Shown: positions 1 through 12,681 of the stretch, piece after piece | How positions within the stretch are numbered: the first letter of the stretch is position 1 | Layout: each line of letters starts with the position of its first letter | NCBI RefSeq assembly: GCF_014851395.1 | Contig: NW_024041262.1 | Coordinates: 11,305,252-11,369,251, forward strand | Length of the DNA stretch: 64,000 nucleotides | Reading direction: 5' to 3' | From: Micropterus salmoides | Taxonomy: Eukaryota; Chordata; Actinopteri; Centrarchiformes; Centrarchidae | Program-made: the position numbers and the translations under genes | The notes under the pieces: generated by a model | Database searches by the model: none | What the model was told of the DNA's origin: nothing | What the model saw: only the letters and a program-made list of their open reading frames with translations

Positions 1-390
1 CTTTAAATATAGTACAATGGTCCCTTACTCAAGAAAAGTAGAAATAGATATTTATCACAAGTCCTCAAAAAGGTATAAAAGTATTCCATAGTCATAGTGA
101 ATATACTTAAGTATCAAAAGTAAAAGTGCTCATTCTGTATGACATTGTAGTACCTCAGTTCATGCATGCATTCTGTCCTTAATGAATTAATCTCCAAACA
201 TCAGTGGTTGGTGTTCCAGTTATGCTGGCTGTAACAAAGTTGTGCAATATTTTCATTGACAAATAATTATTTTTCTTCATCTCAGTAACTTTATAGGGTT
301 CAGATAAACAGCAATAAATACAATACAGGATTTAAAAATGTAGGGGAGCAAAAGTATAAAGCCCCTAAAATGAAAATACTTAACATTTAC
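1..390 (+). repeat. Fragment of a dispersed hAT-like 'AAGTACTCAAGTA' repeat
   Basis: The AT-rich block carries the wording 'cttactcaagaaaagtag', 'acttaagtatcaaaagtaaa' and 'aaaagtataaag', shared with copies near 3446, 13615-14388, 15490-15900, 33585 and 34620. Copies with a preserved edge end in CAGTGGTGG, which resembles a hAT terminal inverted repeat (inference). This copy is cut by the window edge and has no coding capacity. Confidence 0.5.
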
Positions 391-2359
391 AGGAATCATA
401 TGTGAGGTTTCTTTGGCTCTTTCTCTGGTCTCATATGGTGCAATGTTCAGGGTACTTAAATTAAATTAGACTTATTCAAGATCAGTTAGAGATCTCTTGT
501 TTTGATTGAGGAAGATATAAATGAGATGATATGTGGTTGTTTCTCCTGAGTTGAATTTAAGACGTAGGAGAAAAAATCCTTTGGTCTCACCTTAGTATAA
601 AAGTAAATTTTTCTATTGAGGAGAAATTAAAGAAACACCTATATCTCTTCTTGGATTTTGCTTTTCTCTGTGCAAGCACCTGCAATGTAATCAAATAATC
701 TACAAAGTAACAAATGTGAATCATTTTGGTTGGGAGGGTGGAGGTGGGTGCCATTATAAATGTACCTGAGCTGCCATTTCAGTGACTGACATGTTTTTAT
801 ATCTTATGTAAAACAGGACATGATCCTGGATCATAGTAAAGATTTTCTCCAAAAATGATTGTTGTAAAACTCTCCCTGCTCTCTAAAACCATTTTTAAGG
901 AACGAAGGCAATCCTTAGTGTCATTAGTCATTAGTATGCAGGCCATAATTTTCCTTTGGTGAGTTATTGTGTAGGCACAGAGTCTCTAAGACCAGCTACA
1001 GGTACCACTGAGGAACTAGGAGAGCAAAGGGCCCAGGAGAGAGGTCATGTCCGTGTGACCGAGCTGCGTGATGTGGCTGTGGAGGCTGCTCAGTGACTAC
1101 CATAGTATTTGACAGGCTGAGGTCTTCTATCTTGTCCCATTCAGTAGCATAGCCAGGAACACCAGACAGGACACTGAGGATTCTCCTTGGAGTCAAACAG
1201 GTTGGTGACCAGCTGTCCAAAGTGCTGCCAAAGTTAGATCTGTCCAAATACAGGTGGAGCTGCCGCTCACTCCAGTGGCTCCCTGAACATCACACCCTCT
1301 GGGCCTACTGTATCCCTGCCCTGTAGCTGCTGAGGCAACTAAAGCTGTGCACGCTTTCACCATCTATTGTATGTGTGTGTTTTAATGAATAAGAGGTTAC
1401 AAGAAACAACATTTATTTGTTAAACACAGTAGCAATATCTGTCCAAGCACTGTCCTCCAAAAGCATGTATATTTAAGTTTTCATGTTCCCTCTCAGGTCA
1501 CAGTGCTGTAACCACATGTGTAAATATTGTGAGCAGGGCCAGTGTGGAGACAGCTGAGGTGAATTAACCAAAGTAGTCTGTGTGTTGGAAAAACTAAATT
1601 CATAAATCATTTAGGTCAAATTTTTCAAATCATGTTCCTGAAAATAAACTTTCCCCTCCTCTCCTAGCTCCCTATGTAAGCTGTCACCAAGCTGTGTCTG
1701 GTTACCATAAAAAAGATCACAGATCAAATTATTACTTTACAGTTGACTCTTTTTTTTGCTGGTCTCTACAGACAACTCTCAATTTTAGATTTATTTTCTG
1801 CTGTTCTTCTCTTACCCTGGGATTACTTGCTTTAGATAGATCTTGGCTTCATTACATTTTTCCTTAAGAGACATTTAGGTTTCACAGATCAGAATTCATT
1901 AGCCTAGCTCAATAGCTCAGCAAAAAAACAGGTCTGATAGATGCACGAATCTGAGGCTTGAAAGAAGGCCTGAAGTGCTTGGGTTATGGCTAAAAAGACC
2001 AACTCATTCTTATTTACAGGTCATCCAATACTGCATAGACTACTATTACACAACCCTGAAGATGGGTTTGTAAATGTATTTATTCTTGGTTTTAAGATTT
2101 TATATCAGCATGACAATTATAATCTGTTCTGTTAGCTAGAGTAAGCATAACACAGAATAATAAAAATAATAAAAGGTAATAACAATGAGATACAGAATAA
2201 ATTATTTTTAAATGGGAAATAAAACAGAAATGAAATATTGACATTACAAATTAATTATAGGATTTGCTATGGACAAATAAATTATGTGTAGAAAATATAT
2301 AAAGATAAGAAATGAAATGTGACGTGGGGGCTGAATGCACAATAAAAAGCCCATTCTGA
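391..2359. other. Gene-poor intergenic stretch
   Basis: AT-rich, with no exon series I can support. One open frame on the minus strand (996 to about 1286) encodes a 90-odd residue Ser/Pro-rich peptide ending in a stop. It has no good splice acceptor and no recognised relative, so it is not called as a gene. Confidence 0.5.
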
Positions 2360-2471
2360 TGATATGTATATATGTATGTATATATATATATATGATATAT
2401 ATATATATATTATATATATATATTGTATGTATATCTATATGTATGTATATAATATGTTGTATATATATAGT

Positions 2472-2505
<34 letters not shown>

Positions 2506-2590
2506 GTATATATATATGTATGTATGTATTATATATGTATGTATATATATATGTATGTATATATATATGTATGTATATATATATGGTATA
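2360..2590. repeat. TATA/TATG microsatellite
   Basis: About 230 bp made almost only of TA and TATG/GTAT units. It opens spurious Tyr/Ile-rich frames on both strands. Low-complexity DNA, not coding. Confidence 0.95.
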
Positions 2591-3181
2591 TGTGACAAGT
2601 GCAGGGATTACATAAGGGAATAAAAGTCCAGTTTGATGACCCCTTCTCTTAGCAAAAGTGATTTTATAAGTAAATATCCTCAGCCAGATATTGTTAGAAA
2701 TATACAATTAAATGAGCACCATCATATTTTACAATCACAGGCTGTAAAACACCCTTTCTCAACAGAAATAGTGGCCTTTGGATTCATTTCACGGCCGACT
2801 GGCAGAAATTTGAAATGGAATCAAGCCATCTTACGGCAGACGGCCCAAACAGAAATGGAACGCGCCCAGTCCACTTACGTGGATCGAGAGGGAGGGGGAG
2901 CGAGAGGGGGGGAGAGAGAGATACGTTAATCAATTGAAGCTTTGGCGTTTTGTGAACATGAGCTTATTAACTTATTAATCGCCATAAAACAATCAAATTC
3001 GGAGCAAAGCAAAGCTAGTGAAGGTTAAAGTTACGTTAGCAGCGATGCTAACGCGCAGCTGCACCTGCAAGCAGACGTGAGCAGCGTGAGGACCGGACAG
3101 GATGATGGACAGAACTTTAAATCAGGGAGAGATACTGGTGGAGGAGAAAGTTAATAGATGATTTAAAAGTGCTTTATTTAA

Positions 3182-3256
3182 ATGGACACGGAGCTGCCAG
3201 AACAAGAAGCAGGGGAGAGGATGCTGAGGCTATATAGATGTTTAATTAACAGAAAG
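3182..3256 (+). other. Possible isolated first coding exon
   Basis: An ATG with A at -3 and G at +4 opens 25 codons (starting MDTELPEQEAGERM) and runs exactly into a GTAAGC donor. The preceding 200 bp are CpG-richer than their surroundings, as a promoter would be. I could not find a second exon in phase before the assembly gap and do not recognise the peptide. It may be the start of a gene continuing into the gap, or chance. Confidence 0.2.
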
Positions 3257-3445
3257 GTAAGCATGTGTTTTATTAACGTTATTCCGTAGTGTTGGATGTT
3301 GATTAATTATCTTGAGAGAGTGATGAGCAAGTGGGCGTTTGTGCTGTGAAATTATAAGAGTTGACTAACTTAATGCAAACTTATGTAAGTCCCATGTTGG
3401 GCATGATGCCTGAATGTAATATTTTGGCTTATTGCTGTAAATACA

Positions 3446-3560
3446 GTGGTGGAAGAAGTACTCGATTTTCCTACTTAAGTAAAATGCAGATACCACATAA
3501 AAAAGTTACTCAAGTAAAAGTAAAAAAGTACCTGGTTTTAAAATATACTTAAGTAATCAA
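3446..3560 (+). repeat. hAT-like terminal fragment (CAGTGGTGG...)
   Basis: Starts with CAGTGGTGGAAGAAGTACTC and continues with 'acttaagtaaaa' and 'ttactcaagtaaaagta' wording shared with the other copies in this window. The terminus fits the hAT terminal-repeat pattern (family knowledge). No paired right end or target duplication was identified. Confidence 0.55.
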
Positions 3561-4079
3561 AAGAACTACACATCAAAATCTATACACAGTATTTATTTTT
3601 AAATTCACTCCAGACAGCATTATAAGTTACAGTGAATCACAATAAGGAAGAGTACAAGTGGATATTTCCTATACTGTGGGAGGATTAGCCTGTGTTCTGC
3701 TCTTGTAGTAGTTTCCCCTTCAGACCGACCTCATTTTGGACTTTGGGCATGTGCACGGGTTGTGTTGGACAAGGAGGTCAAACTAACTGAAACACTTCTC
3801 AATTCACAATCTCATCAAAAATCCACATGTTAACGTCTGCACCTCTGATAAAGTGCAACTCACAGTCCCACACAGAGCGAGGTTGGCTTCAGTTTTCACA
3901 TGTTTATTGCAAAGCTCTAGCAGCTACGTTAGCACTCGGCCACAGACAAAAACAGAGCTGCTGCACAGTCACACCTGACACAACAATGCTCTCACTACAG
4001 TCCTCCCTCTTTAATTAGCCTGAATAGAAACCTCTTCTAGAAAGTCCAGAGCTGATTTGAACAGACCTCTGGCACTAAC

Positions 4080-4910
4080 TCAGTCCTCATGAAGTCTGTT
4101 AAGACCGGGGCCAGTCTGCCGGGTCATTTGGTGAAGCAGCAACTGTTCCGTTAGGGTCTGATGCTGGCTGTTCATCTCTGGCTGCGCTGGTATGTCTGAG
4201 GCTGCCTGTGTTTCACCTGGGTCTGTGGGACCCGCTAAAGACATCCGGACCGGGTCTGTGCTCGCACTGACTGAGGCCGGATGTGGATCAGCTGGGCTGA
4301 CTGGCTGGAGTCTGTTCTTGTACTGGCTGATGATCCCAAATTTACTCCACTGACAAACTTAAGCAAAGCCCTTGTCAATGTAATGCAAATCCACTGCTTC
4401 CCATCTTGCATTAGTCCAGAGTTGGAAATAAACTTCACTGTCTTGTTTTAAAATGATGTATGAGGAGTGCCCTCACATCCTGTCTGGACTGGTTCACAGA
4501 TGTTTATTGCTGGAATGCGTGAATAAAATTTTTTAGGCCGTGAATATGAACGCATTTCCACGTGCAATGCGGTCATCTTTTCCGAGCTGCAGTTTATAAA
4601 CACTGTGGCCCGTCTGCATCTATCAAACATAATAAATAGTTGTATTTTTACTCAACATTGTTCTGTCACAGTCTGGCAAGAAACCAAGACACGACAGACA
4701 AGAGCTGCGCTTCTCAGCTGGTTAGCAGGACAGACAGACAGAAATTCACAGCAGCTACACATTAACTGAACATTAGGCTACTGTTACTGTTACCTGCTGA
4801 CATCAGACTCTGAGAGGAGCGAACACAAGTTTACCTGCCTGCTGTTCCTGCACTTCACTCTCACTGAGCTTCTTTCTCTTCTCGTGCCTAGAAGGATAGT
4901 CCCTCTTCAT
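4080..4910 (-). pseudogene. Possible remnant of a hAT/zinc-finger-type transposase N-terminal region
   Basis: On the minus strand a short ATG exon (4835-4910) encodes a basic peptide starting MKRDYPSRHEKRKK and ends at a GTAAAC donor. It resembles the basic start of ZMYM1-like hAT transposases as I remember them. A second minus-strand frame of about 92 codons (4080-4358) is rich in Pro, Ser, Thr and Gln. The two do not join in phase, and no catalytic hAT domain is visible. The link to the CAGTGGTGG end at 3446 is inference. Confidence 0.25.
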
Positions 4911-5499
4911 CCTCTCATTTGACACGACAGTGAGGCGGGGCCGTCCCCTCTGCGCAAGACTGACTTTATTACTATCCCTGTGTAAGCCGGTGTCGCATCT
5001 GCTGGGTTAATTCGCGCAGAGTCAGCTTTATTAGTTCACATTTGTTTTTCAGTGCTGCAACCGGGGTGAGATCAGTGCTATCCACTGGCCCACCGTGCCG
5101 CCCAACAATGCACCAATATATGCACATATTGTTTATTGTGTCACTGTTGTTTAGTTTCAGCACATGTTACCTGTGGCCAGGTACTGTCTATAACCTACTG
5201 GGTTCAGTAGCTGACAGATGTTGTGCAAAGTTAACGTTAGTTACCACTGAAAGGAAGTATTTCCTGCCTGCGGGAGTGTAAGCATTCAGTGGTGACAGCG
5301 GAGCTTCGAGTTCACCAAAGTAGATGAAAAATATAACGTGGATTGTTTAATCTATCCTTTCAGTATTGTTGTTTTATCAACAAGGTTTTGCAAAGCAAGC
5401 TAACATATGGCTTCTGCCTTCTGTGGCTAACATTATGTGTTATTGAATCAAGAATGTATAAACAAGAAACCACATTTTTCTCTCAGTAAAGCAAACATT

Positions 5500-6567
5500 T
5501 AGGTAGGTAGGTAGGTTTTATTTTCACAATATAACAAGTTGTAGAGTGAAATTGAGTTTTATAACTCCCTTCTGCTACATAGCAGACAGGAAACAATTAA
5601 TTATAAAAATGGCAACAGAAATAAACTATCATCACTGGAGCAGTGCTGAGGATGAACTAGATTTAAGAGTCTGATAGTTTGGGGGGGAAAGCTGCTCTGC
5701 AATCTGGTGGTGCAGCAGCAGAAACTTCTATATCTCTTCCCAGAAGGCAGCAGGGTGAACAGGCTGTGGCTAGGTGGGAACTGTCCTTTAGTATCCTTTG
5801 GGCTCTGCAGGCACCTCACCTCACTGATATCACTGATGCTCGGGAGATGGGTACCAATGATCTTCTGTTGATCTTCTGAGTGTTTTAATCACCCGCTGCA
5901 GAACTCTCCGGTCCTGGGCTGTGCACATCCCATGTTAGTGACGTTTCCAGTCTGGATGCATTCTGTTGCTCCCCTGTAAAAGCTGACAAGGACTTGGCGT
6001 GGGAATTTGGTCTTCTTAAGCTTCCTCAAGAAATCCAGTCGTATCTTAGCTTTCTTCACCAGCGTGGAGATGTGAGACGACCATGTCAGGTTCTCTGTGA
6101 TGCCGATTCCCAGGATCTTGAAACTATTCACCTGCTCCACCTCAGCTCTACTGATGCCGACAGGAGTGTGTGTCTTTATCTCCTTCTTCCTAAAATCAAT
6201 GAGCAGCTCCTTGGTTTTGCTGACGTTGAGCGGTAGGTTGTTCTCTGAGCACCACTCTACAAGATTATGAATTTCCTCCCCATGAAGTCATCCATGTCGG
6301 GGATGCAGTCGTGGGTGTACAGCGTGAACAGGAGGGGGTTGAGCACACAGCCCTGGGGGGCTCCCGTGTTGAGCACTAGAGTTGTGGAGGTGAGTCCGCC
6401 AATCCGAACTGACTGGGGCCCGTTCGTGAGAAGTCCACTATCCAGTTGCAGAGTGTTGTATTTAAACCCAGAGTGCTGAATTTGCTGATCATTTTCTTAG
6501 GGACATTGTGTTGTACGCTGAGCTGAAATCCACAATCAGGATTCTGAAGTAGGTGGTGTTTTCTCAA
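5500..6567 (-). mobile_element. Eroded non-LTR retrotransposon (LINE), 3' reverse-transcriptase part
   Basis: Minus-strand fragments in several frames match the end of a jockey/L2/Rex-type reverse transcriptase. There is an SKFSTLGLNTTLCNWI block near 6440, then the antisense of a GAPQGCVLSPLL-like block (6310-6365), then VNSFKILGIGITENLTW (about 6080-6140), then a LLPSGKRYRSF...PPQTIRLLN tail near 5650-5760. Frames are broken by indels and stops. The 3' end runs into a short (TACC)n tail (5501-5515 on the plus strand), as expected for LINEs ending in microsatellite-like tails. Dead copy. Confidence 0.75.
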
Positions 6568-6789
6568 GGTGTGTATATATTAATACATATAAATAGATCT
6601 GTTTTAAAGTTGAGAGTCTAACAATGTTGTAGGCAGTCAGCAATCAATGTATAAATGGATTTCTCTGAAAATACTTACTTCTTTGGAGAAGCTATAACTG
6701 GCCATATAGACTAGTAAAACCTGGTTGGGGATAAGGTTAGGTGAGGTGTTTCTGTGTTATTGCGAGATCCTATCTAGAAAGTGATTTGT

Positions 6790-6905
6790 GTTTTGGATTC
6801 TATTCGCTCATGAGTTCAAGCGAGCACGTGTACGAGCGCACGCCTGGTTGCAATCTTAAAACCGCAACATGAGTGGCCGCTGGAAATTCCATAATGCCCC
6901 TTTAA
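6790..6905 (+). repeat. Dispersed repeat, copy 1 (partner at 41594-41710)
   Basis: Shares 'cgctcatgagttcaagcgag', 'ctggttgcaatcttaaaacc' and 'agtggccgctg' with 41594-41710 in the same orientation, both ending in 'cccctttaa'. The family is not identified. It looks like the end segment of an interspersed repeat. Confidence 0.7.
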
Positions 6906-7919
6906 TGTTAACATTAATTCCACACCCAAACTTACAGCTCCATTAAATAAAATAGAAAGTTCAATTAACTTAACGTTATGTTACTGCAATTTTTGTTTCA
7001 AGATTCACCACTTATCAGATATTAATTATGAAGCAGCTGCCGGGTCAGCAGACAGACACAGCAATCCCTCAACAGCCTCTTGTAACGTTAAATTTGGTCT
7101 TATACAAGTGAACTGCACTCACCACATTCAGAGCTACAACTGAAGAGTCTGTGTAAAATGTCACATAAATATCAGCGCTAACGTATTGCATCCAGTCCAG
7201 TCCTGAACAGTCTAATGTCAAAGCTGCAAGGAAATTGAGATCTGGTGTCAAAAAACATTCTCGAATCGATGACAGTCCTTCATTTCAAAATGGAGGTTTG
7301 TGGTGGTTTTCGCGGTCTGTATTACTGTATTTAGATTTAGAGTAATATTTTCCCAGAATGCATTGAAAATCTACAGTAACATACTGTCCACCGCTTATAC
7401 AGTTGGAAACAGTTAAAAATACAGTAAAATACTTAAAAGTATAAAAATAAATTCAGTGTATAGTCTGACGATGTTATAACTGACCATGGAGTCGATCACT
7501 TGGTCATCCATGTTACTGTTTGCAGGCCTGCATTAACCTGCAGTTAGGCCTGAGCCTCAGAGGTTTTGTAGGCCCACAATAAAAACAATAAAAATGTCTA
7601 ATGACCACGTTTATCTATACTTTGCGCGACAGTAAGCATGATCGGTATGCGTACAGTAAAGGCAATGAGTCACATTATGACCTTATGAATCTTTTCTAAG
7701 GAAGATGCTCCTACCAATAGCTACGGAGTACACTGTAAAATCAAGATCACAGTAATAATTAGTTGATCAGCAAACACATGAATGCAGCATTGTAGACAAT
7801 ATTTTGTCCTTGTAATCCACGTTTCCATTGCAATGATAGCCTTTAGATATTATTGGAAACTATTCAGAATCCCCCTCCTTAAAGGGGAAGGGATTAGTAC
7901 GTAATCATTTAATATTGCA
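6906..7919. other. Intergenic, no gene seen
   Basis: AT-rich sequence up to the assembly gap. No exon with supported splice sites and no recognisable element core. Confidence 0.5.
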
Positions 7920-8419
7920 NNNNNNNNNNNNNNNNNNNNNNNNNNNNNNNNNNNNNNNNNNNNNNNNNNNNNNNNNNNNNNNNNNNNNNNNNNNNNNNNN
8001 NNNNNNNNNNNNNNNNNNNNNNNNNNNNNNNNNNNNNNNNNNNNNNNNNNNNNNNNNNNNNNNNNNNNNNNNNNNNNNNNNNNNNNNNNNNNNNNNNNNN
8101 NNNNNNNNNNNNNNNNNNNNNNNNNNNNNNNNNNNNNNNNNNNNNNNNNNNNNNNNNNNNNNNNNNNNNNNNNNNNNNNNNNNNNNNNNNNNNNNNNNNN
8201 NNNNNNNNNNNNNNNNNNNNNNNNNNNNNNNNNNNNNNNNNNNNNNNNNNNNNNNNNNNNNNNNNNNNNNNNNNNNNNNNNNNNNNNNNNNNNNNNNNNN
8301 NNNNNNNNNNNNNNNNNNNNNNNNNNNNNNNNNNNNNNNNNNNNNNNNNNNNNNNNNNNNNNNNNNNNNNNNNNNNNNNNNNNNNNNNNNNNNNNNNNNN
8401 NNNNNNNNNNNNNNNNNNN
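7920..8419. other. Assembly gap (500 Ns)
   Basis: Exactly 500 consecutive Ns, a conventional fixed gap length, so the true distance is unknown. Apparent frames across it are artefacts. Confidence 0.99.
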
Positions 8420-9128
8420 TTAGTCAGTGTGCATTAAAGAGCATCACTAATTACAGCATGTTGGATTGAGAAAGTATGGCTAATCATGATTATAAGACCT
8501 TACCTATACCTTCACGAACAGGTTACGAAACAACCGCATAGTGTATACCTTCAGGTTGGTGGGGTTTCTGTCATTTTCAAGTTTCTGTTTCAAGTCTGTT
8601 TTACTGCACAGTTGAGGAAGATTTACCAAAAGAAAAGAAGCCTTGTGGTTGTGTATCCATCCCTTTAAGGCAACTATAATGTGAAATACACAGGAACTAC
8701 CACCTGTTGTGGCATGCGTCAGCTAACTTTAAAGTCCAGTGCGACATAAAGTTGCATAGATCCAAATAACAATCCAGCCTCTGTAATAATAAAAAAAGAC
8801 TTTTGCATTGATGCATGGAAGTGCTAGAAAAAATACAGCAAGGCAGATCCTCTTTATGGATTTATCAGCAGGAGAACAGCAGTCGGTGCTGTGTGATTGT
8901 CAGGGAAAAGTAGCTCTATGGACCAGAAGATTAAGGGAACAACCCTGTCAAATCAAGTAAACCCAAGTCTCTAAACATAAAGGAATTTTTTTTGGTAGCC
9001 AGCAGTTGGAAAGTCATAGCTAGTGTACACACTTTGGTTTTTAGAGTCAAGTTAAGCCACCATACAGTCAGCTGTGCCAAAATGGTTTGAACACTGAGGA
9101 TGTACTGTACATGTTACAGTTGGTCATT
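8420..9128. other. fam234a 3' UTR and downstream sequence
   Basis: Lies 3' of the fam234a stop codon on the minus strand. I saw no canonical AATAAA on that strand here, so the 3' UTR end is unresolved and may lie in the gap. Confidence 0.4.
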
Positions 9129-12100
9129 TCACCAATCGCTGAAGCGCAGGCGGTTGAAGGCCTCTTTGATGTCCTCATTGGTCTCTGAACCTCCATTGGT
9201 GCCAATGCGGAGTACATTGCTGTAAGAGACGTCCTGCTTCAGTTTGCGCTTGCTGAGGACCACGGTGCCTTCGGCTCCCTCCGTCGCAGGACCTGTCAGC
9301 AGGATGTAGGCAGCATGGCGTCCACGCTCCAATAGCGTGGCTAAGATAAAAACACAATTACAGTCACCCTTCTGTTTTCCCATCCCTCCACCCACTGAGT
9401 CACATGTTGTAGTTAAATGATAATATCATTTTGTTAAATTATAGGAAAATTTACAGCAAAAAGCACCTTTAAATGTTATGATGTGGTTGATGAAACTGGT
9501 CGACTCGAGGAGAACTTTAGAATACAGAGGATGGAGCATGTAGGACCGTCGGTCACTAGTTAATGGTCTCTGGAAGGAAACATTTTAGTCCGATTAGCAT
9601 TTTATGAGAAATCTGTTAATATGCAATTTTCAATAAAGTCAGAGTATTTACAGATGAGTTGGTCTCCGAGGGCATCATGCCCCAAAACACGAAGATCGAG
9701 AAGGAGTTGGTGGTTTGGATTGCGGCGGGTCTCGGTGAGTTAGGACTGGCCAAAAGCTTGACTTCCCACAGCACACCACCGGACTTCCCATCAAGAATTA
9801 TTACCTACATACAAGAAGGACGATGGTACAGTTAATGTAGGATTCAAGTCGGTCACCATATGAGAGAAGCTGGAGACAGAAAATGAAATGTAGGTGTCAC
9901 AGCAGTGTTGGTATGGTTTAGACCCAACTTACCCTCTTTGTGTTGTTGCCAATATCCTCCTCAACCACAACATCAAGTAACCAGTCTTTGTTAAAGTGAC
10001 CAAAGGAGGGCTCACTGAATGAATGAGAACAAATTACTTCATAACCAAATATTAATGTGTATCCCTGAACTAATAGATTTTTGGGGGATTTTTGCTTTAA
10101 AAAAATGTAACTTAAACGATGAACTAATTTATTTTCTGTTGATCGATTAATCAACTTATCGTTTCAGCTCTAAATCATTTGTGCAATATATAAAAAAAAT
10201 TTAAAATCTAACAGGAAGTTCACCTGAGGACTGAGCTAGTGTTGAATCTCCACAGTAACTGCAAATTTTTGCCATCAACTAATAGCACCTCCTTCCCAGT
10301 CACAATCAGCAGGTTGGGTGTGTTGTCTGTATCTCCTGTTCTGAGAACTTGTTTCACTGAGTCAGACCTACAAAGTAGAAACAAATTAACAAGTCTCAAT
10401 GGCGACGCACTGTGTTGTTAAAGTGATAATCAATGGATTAACGAAGCACCCGCTTCTTACTCATAGACGGGTACAAGGCCAGATGTTGCACTGGCAATCT
10501 TCTCCCAGTGTTTATCCTTCTTGAGTCCCACCTCCATCCCTGCTTTAGCCTTGGCAGCAATGCTCCACAGTGACAGTCCATACAAACCAGTGTCTGTGAA
10601 TGAGCACAAGATTACTCACTACTGCCATCAAGTGTATGCTCAACCAAGTGCATACATCTATGTACAATAGATGTGTCGGAACTTGATGAAAATTAGTCAA
10701 ATTTGACAATAGAAAATAAAAAGGTGACTGAATGTATTATGTAAAACTACTATACTGAATACAAAGCTACATCACATGATGTGATATTCCCCCATGACCA
10801 CCTCACAAGTCTCTGATCAAGTGCCACCATTTTCTACCACTTCCTGACAAAAATAGCACACGTCTTGAGGACAGTTTCCAGATATGTGATGACAGCTTAT
10901 TAACTTATTCTAACTTTGGTTTTATTTTCTCTTCTAGTTCTATAGAGAGATGCCTCTAATTTCTGACACTTTTGAACTACTTCGACACAGTGCAGGGCTC
11001 CTCTATTAGGAAATATTTAGCTGGTCTAATTTTAGATGCAAACCTTTTTGTAGTAGTATGTAGTGAGACCCTTCTGTAGTGCGATGGAGAAGATGATTGG
11101 CCGTCTCTGTGAAGTCAAGAACCACTGAAGAACCAACCTGGACACCCGTCTTCCCTGAGAGGAATACCAGCTGAGTCTGACAAGAGACATTAAAATTGAG
11201 GGGATTCTATTTTGCGGCAACAACAACAGATGATTTCACTGCCAGTGCTTCTCATTTTGTATATCTGATTCCTGTCACAGCAAATCATTATAGAAGAACA
11301 TTCAGAAAAACAATGTGACTCGAGCCTTAAACCATAAGATACAAAGAAAGGAAACAAATGTAGCAATTATAAATAACATCACTGATGTTTAACCTGTGCG
11401 TTGCCAGATGACACTAGAGCCACATCGCCGACCTTGTCCCCATCCAGATCTGGGACACTTAGAACAGGCACAGTGATGTGCCGATCCGGAGGCTGAGGCT
11501 GCTGCCAACTGACATCACCTGTACACACACACACACACATCACACAGGAACAGAGCTCTCAATCTGACCGAGTTTATCTAGTTTAGTTTCTGGGGGAAAA
11601 AAAAAAACCTACAGCTTTCCTAAAGCGTAAAAGTTCATTCTTGGCCTTGGGAATGGTAGTTTGACAAAATAACTTACCACTTACTAACTTTTCTCCAAGA
11701 GTTTAACTACATCTCAGGGGTCATCAAGGGATGGATTTATAACATTCTTGTTACTAAAGAGCATTTCTTTAATTTTCATGATTGTTTAGATCCTTGCCTC
11801 ATTTTTAGTTGTTAGGACGAATCCAACCTCAGGAAACTACGATAAATTGGTTAGGCTAACATAAGAAATTCTACACATAGGGGCTTAAAGATTGTTTTTA
11901 ATGTGTCAAGATAAAAACGACTTACTTTCAGTGTAGAAATGGAATGAGTCAGTTACCAGTATATTTGTCAACAGCTGTGAGTTGGTCAGAATGGGACACC
12001 AGACAGTCCCAGGTTCTGCTTGTGTCTTTGTCCAGACCACACTGGGCCCAGTGGAACTCGGGATCCAGCGCACGCTCCCACAGGCTCTCTCCATCTGTCC

Positions 12101-12681
12101 CATCCACTGCTAACACAAACACACACGGCGAGGGCAGCCCTGGAAAACACACAGAATGTGTCTGAATTACCTTAAAAACTGCATAATCCAGCTCTTGTTT
12201 CCTCACATACTTTCTACCTGCATCAGCACACGTATTGTTCTGACTGCCTTCTGTGTTTTTGAGGACAAACAGGACATCCATCACCTTGTCCTTGCTTGCA
12301 TCTTCGATAGCTAAGAAATCATAGGTTGCTGTGGAAGAAGGGAGAGAATAGTAGTTAGTCCCACATTTAAAAACACTACCAAGCTGTGAAAAGCACACAA
12401 TTTTACACACCTGCTTCAGGGAAAGTCCTGTTCCAGGTAATGAGATACTGTGGTCTGACAGGACAGGGGATGATGAAGGAGAAGGCAAACACTATGGTGA
12501 GGCAGATGAACAAGGAGAGGAAGAAGACAGCAGTTCGCCAGTGGGTCAGTTTGGAAAAACCCAAGACTTCCTTACAGCTCTTCTTCTTCAGCTCTGTTGC
12601 TGATGGTGCCATTCCTGCCTCTGCCCCATCCTCTCCCCTCTTCAGAGGCTCGCCCTCAGTGGCACTGCCTGTGGTCTCCAT
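9129..12681 (-). CDS. fam234a: FAM234A (ITFG3) family single-pass membrane protein
   Basis: Eleven phase-consistent coding exons: 12411-12681, 12218-12328, 11957-12139, 11394-11518, 11044-11176, 10461-10593, 10224-10367, 9933-10014, 9652-9804, 9467-9569, 9129-9340. They give 549 residues, close to the roughly 550 of human FAM234A. Residues 1-49 form a short polar N-terminus and about 50-72 a transmembrane helix in the context HWRTAVFFLSLF, followed by the IIPCP signature. The long ectodomain is propeller-like with an FG-GAP-type Asp/Gly loop (DLDGDKVGD, near 211). The C-terminus keeps RHAAYILLTGPA and ends FNRLRFSDW. The start is the Met after a splice acceptor at 12713; an in-frame upstream GTG is disfavoured. 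The molecular function of this family is poorly known. It is head to head with luc7l, as in human. Repeat debris sits only in introns and flanks. Confidence 0.93.

Noticed and set aside
2335..2707. Overlapping Tyr/Ile-rich open frames on both strands
   Set aside because: They are translations of the TATA/TATG microsatellite; no gene-like composition.
7915..8469. Long open frame across the N block
   Set aside because: Made of Ns; an artefact of the assembly gap.
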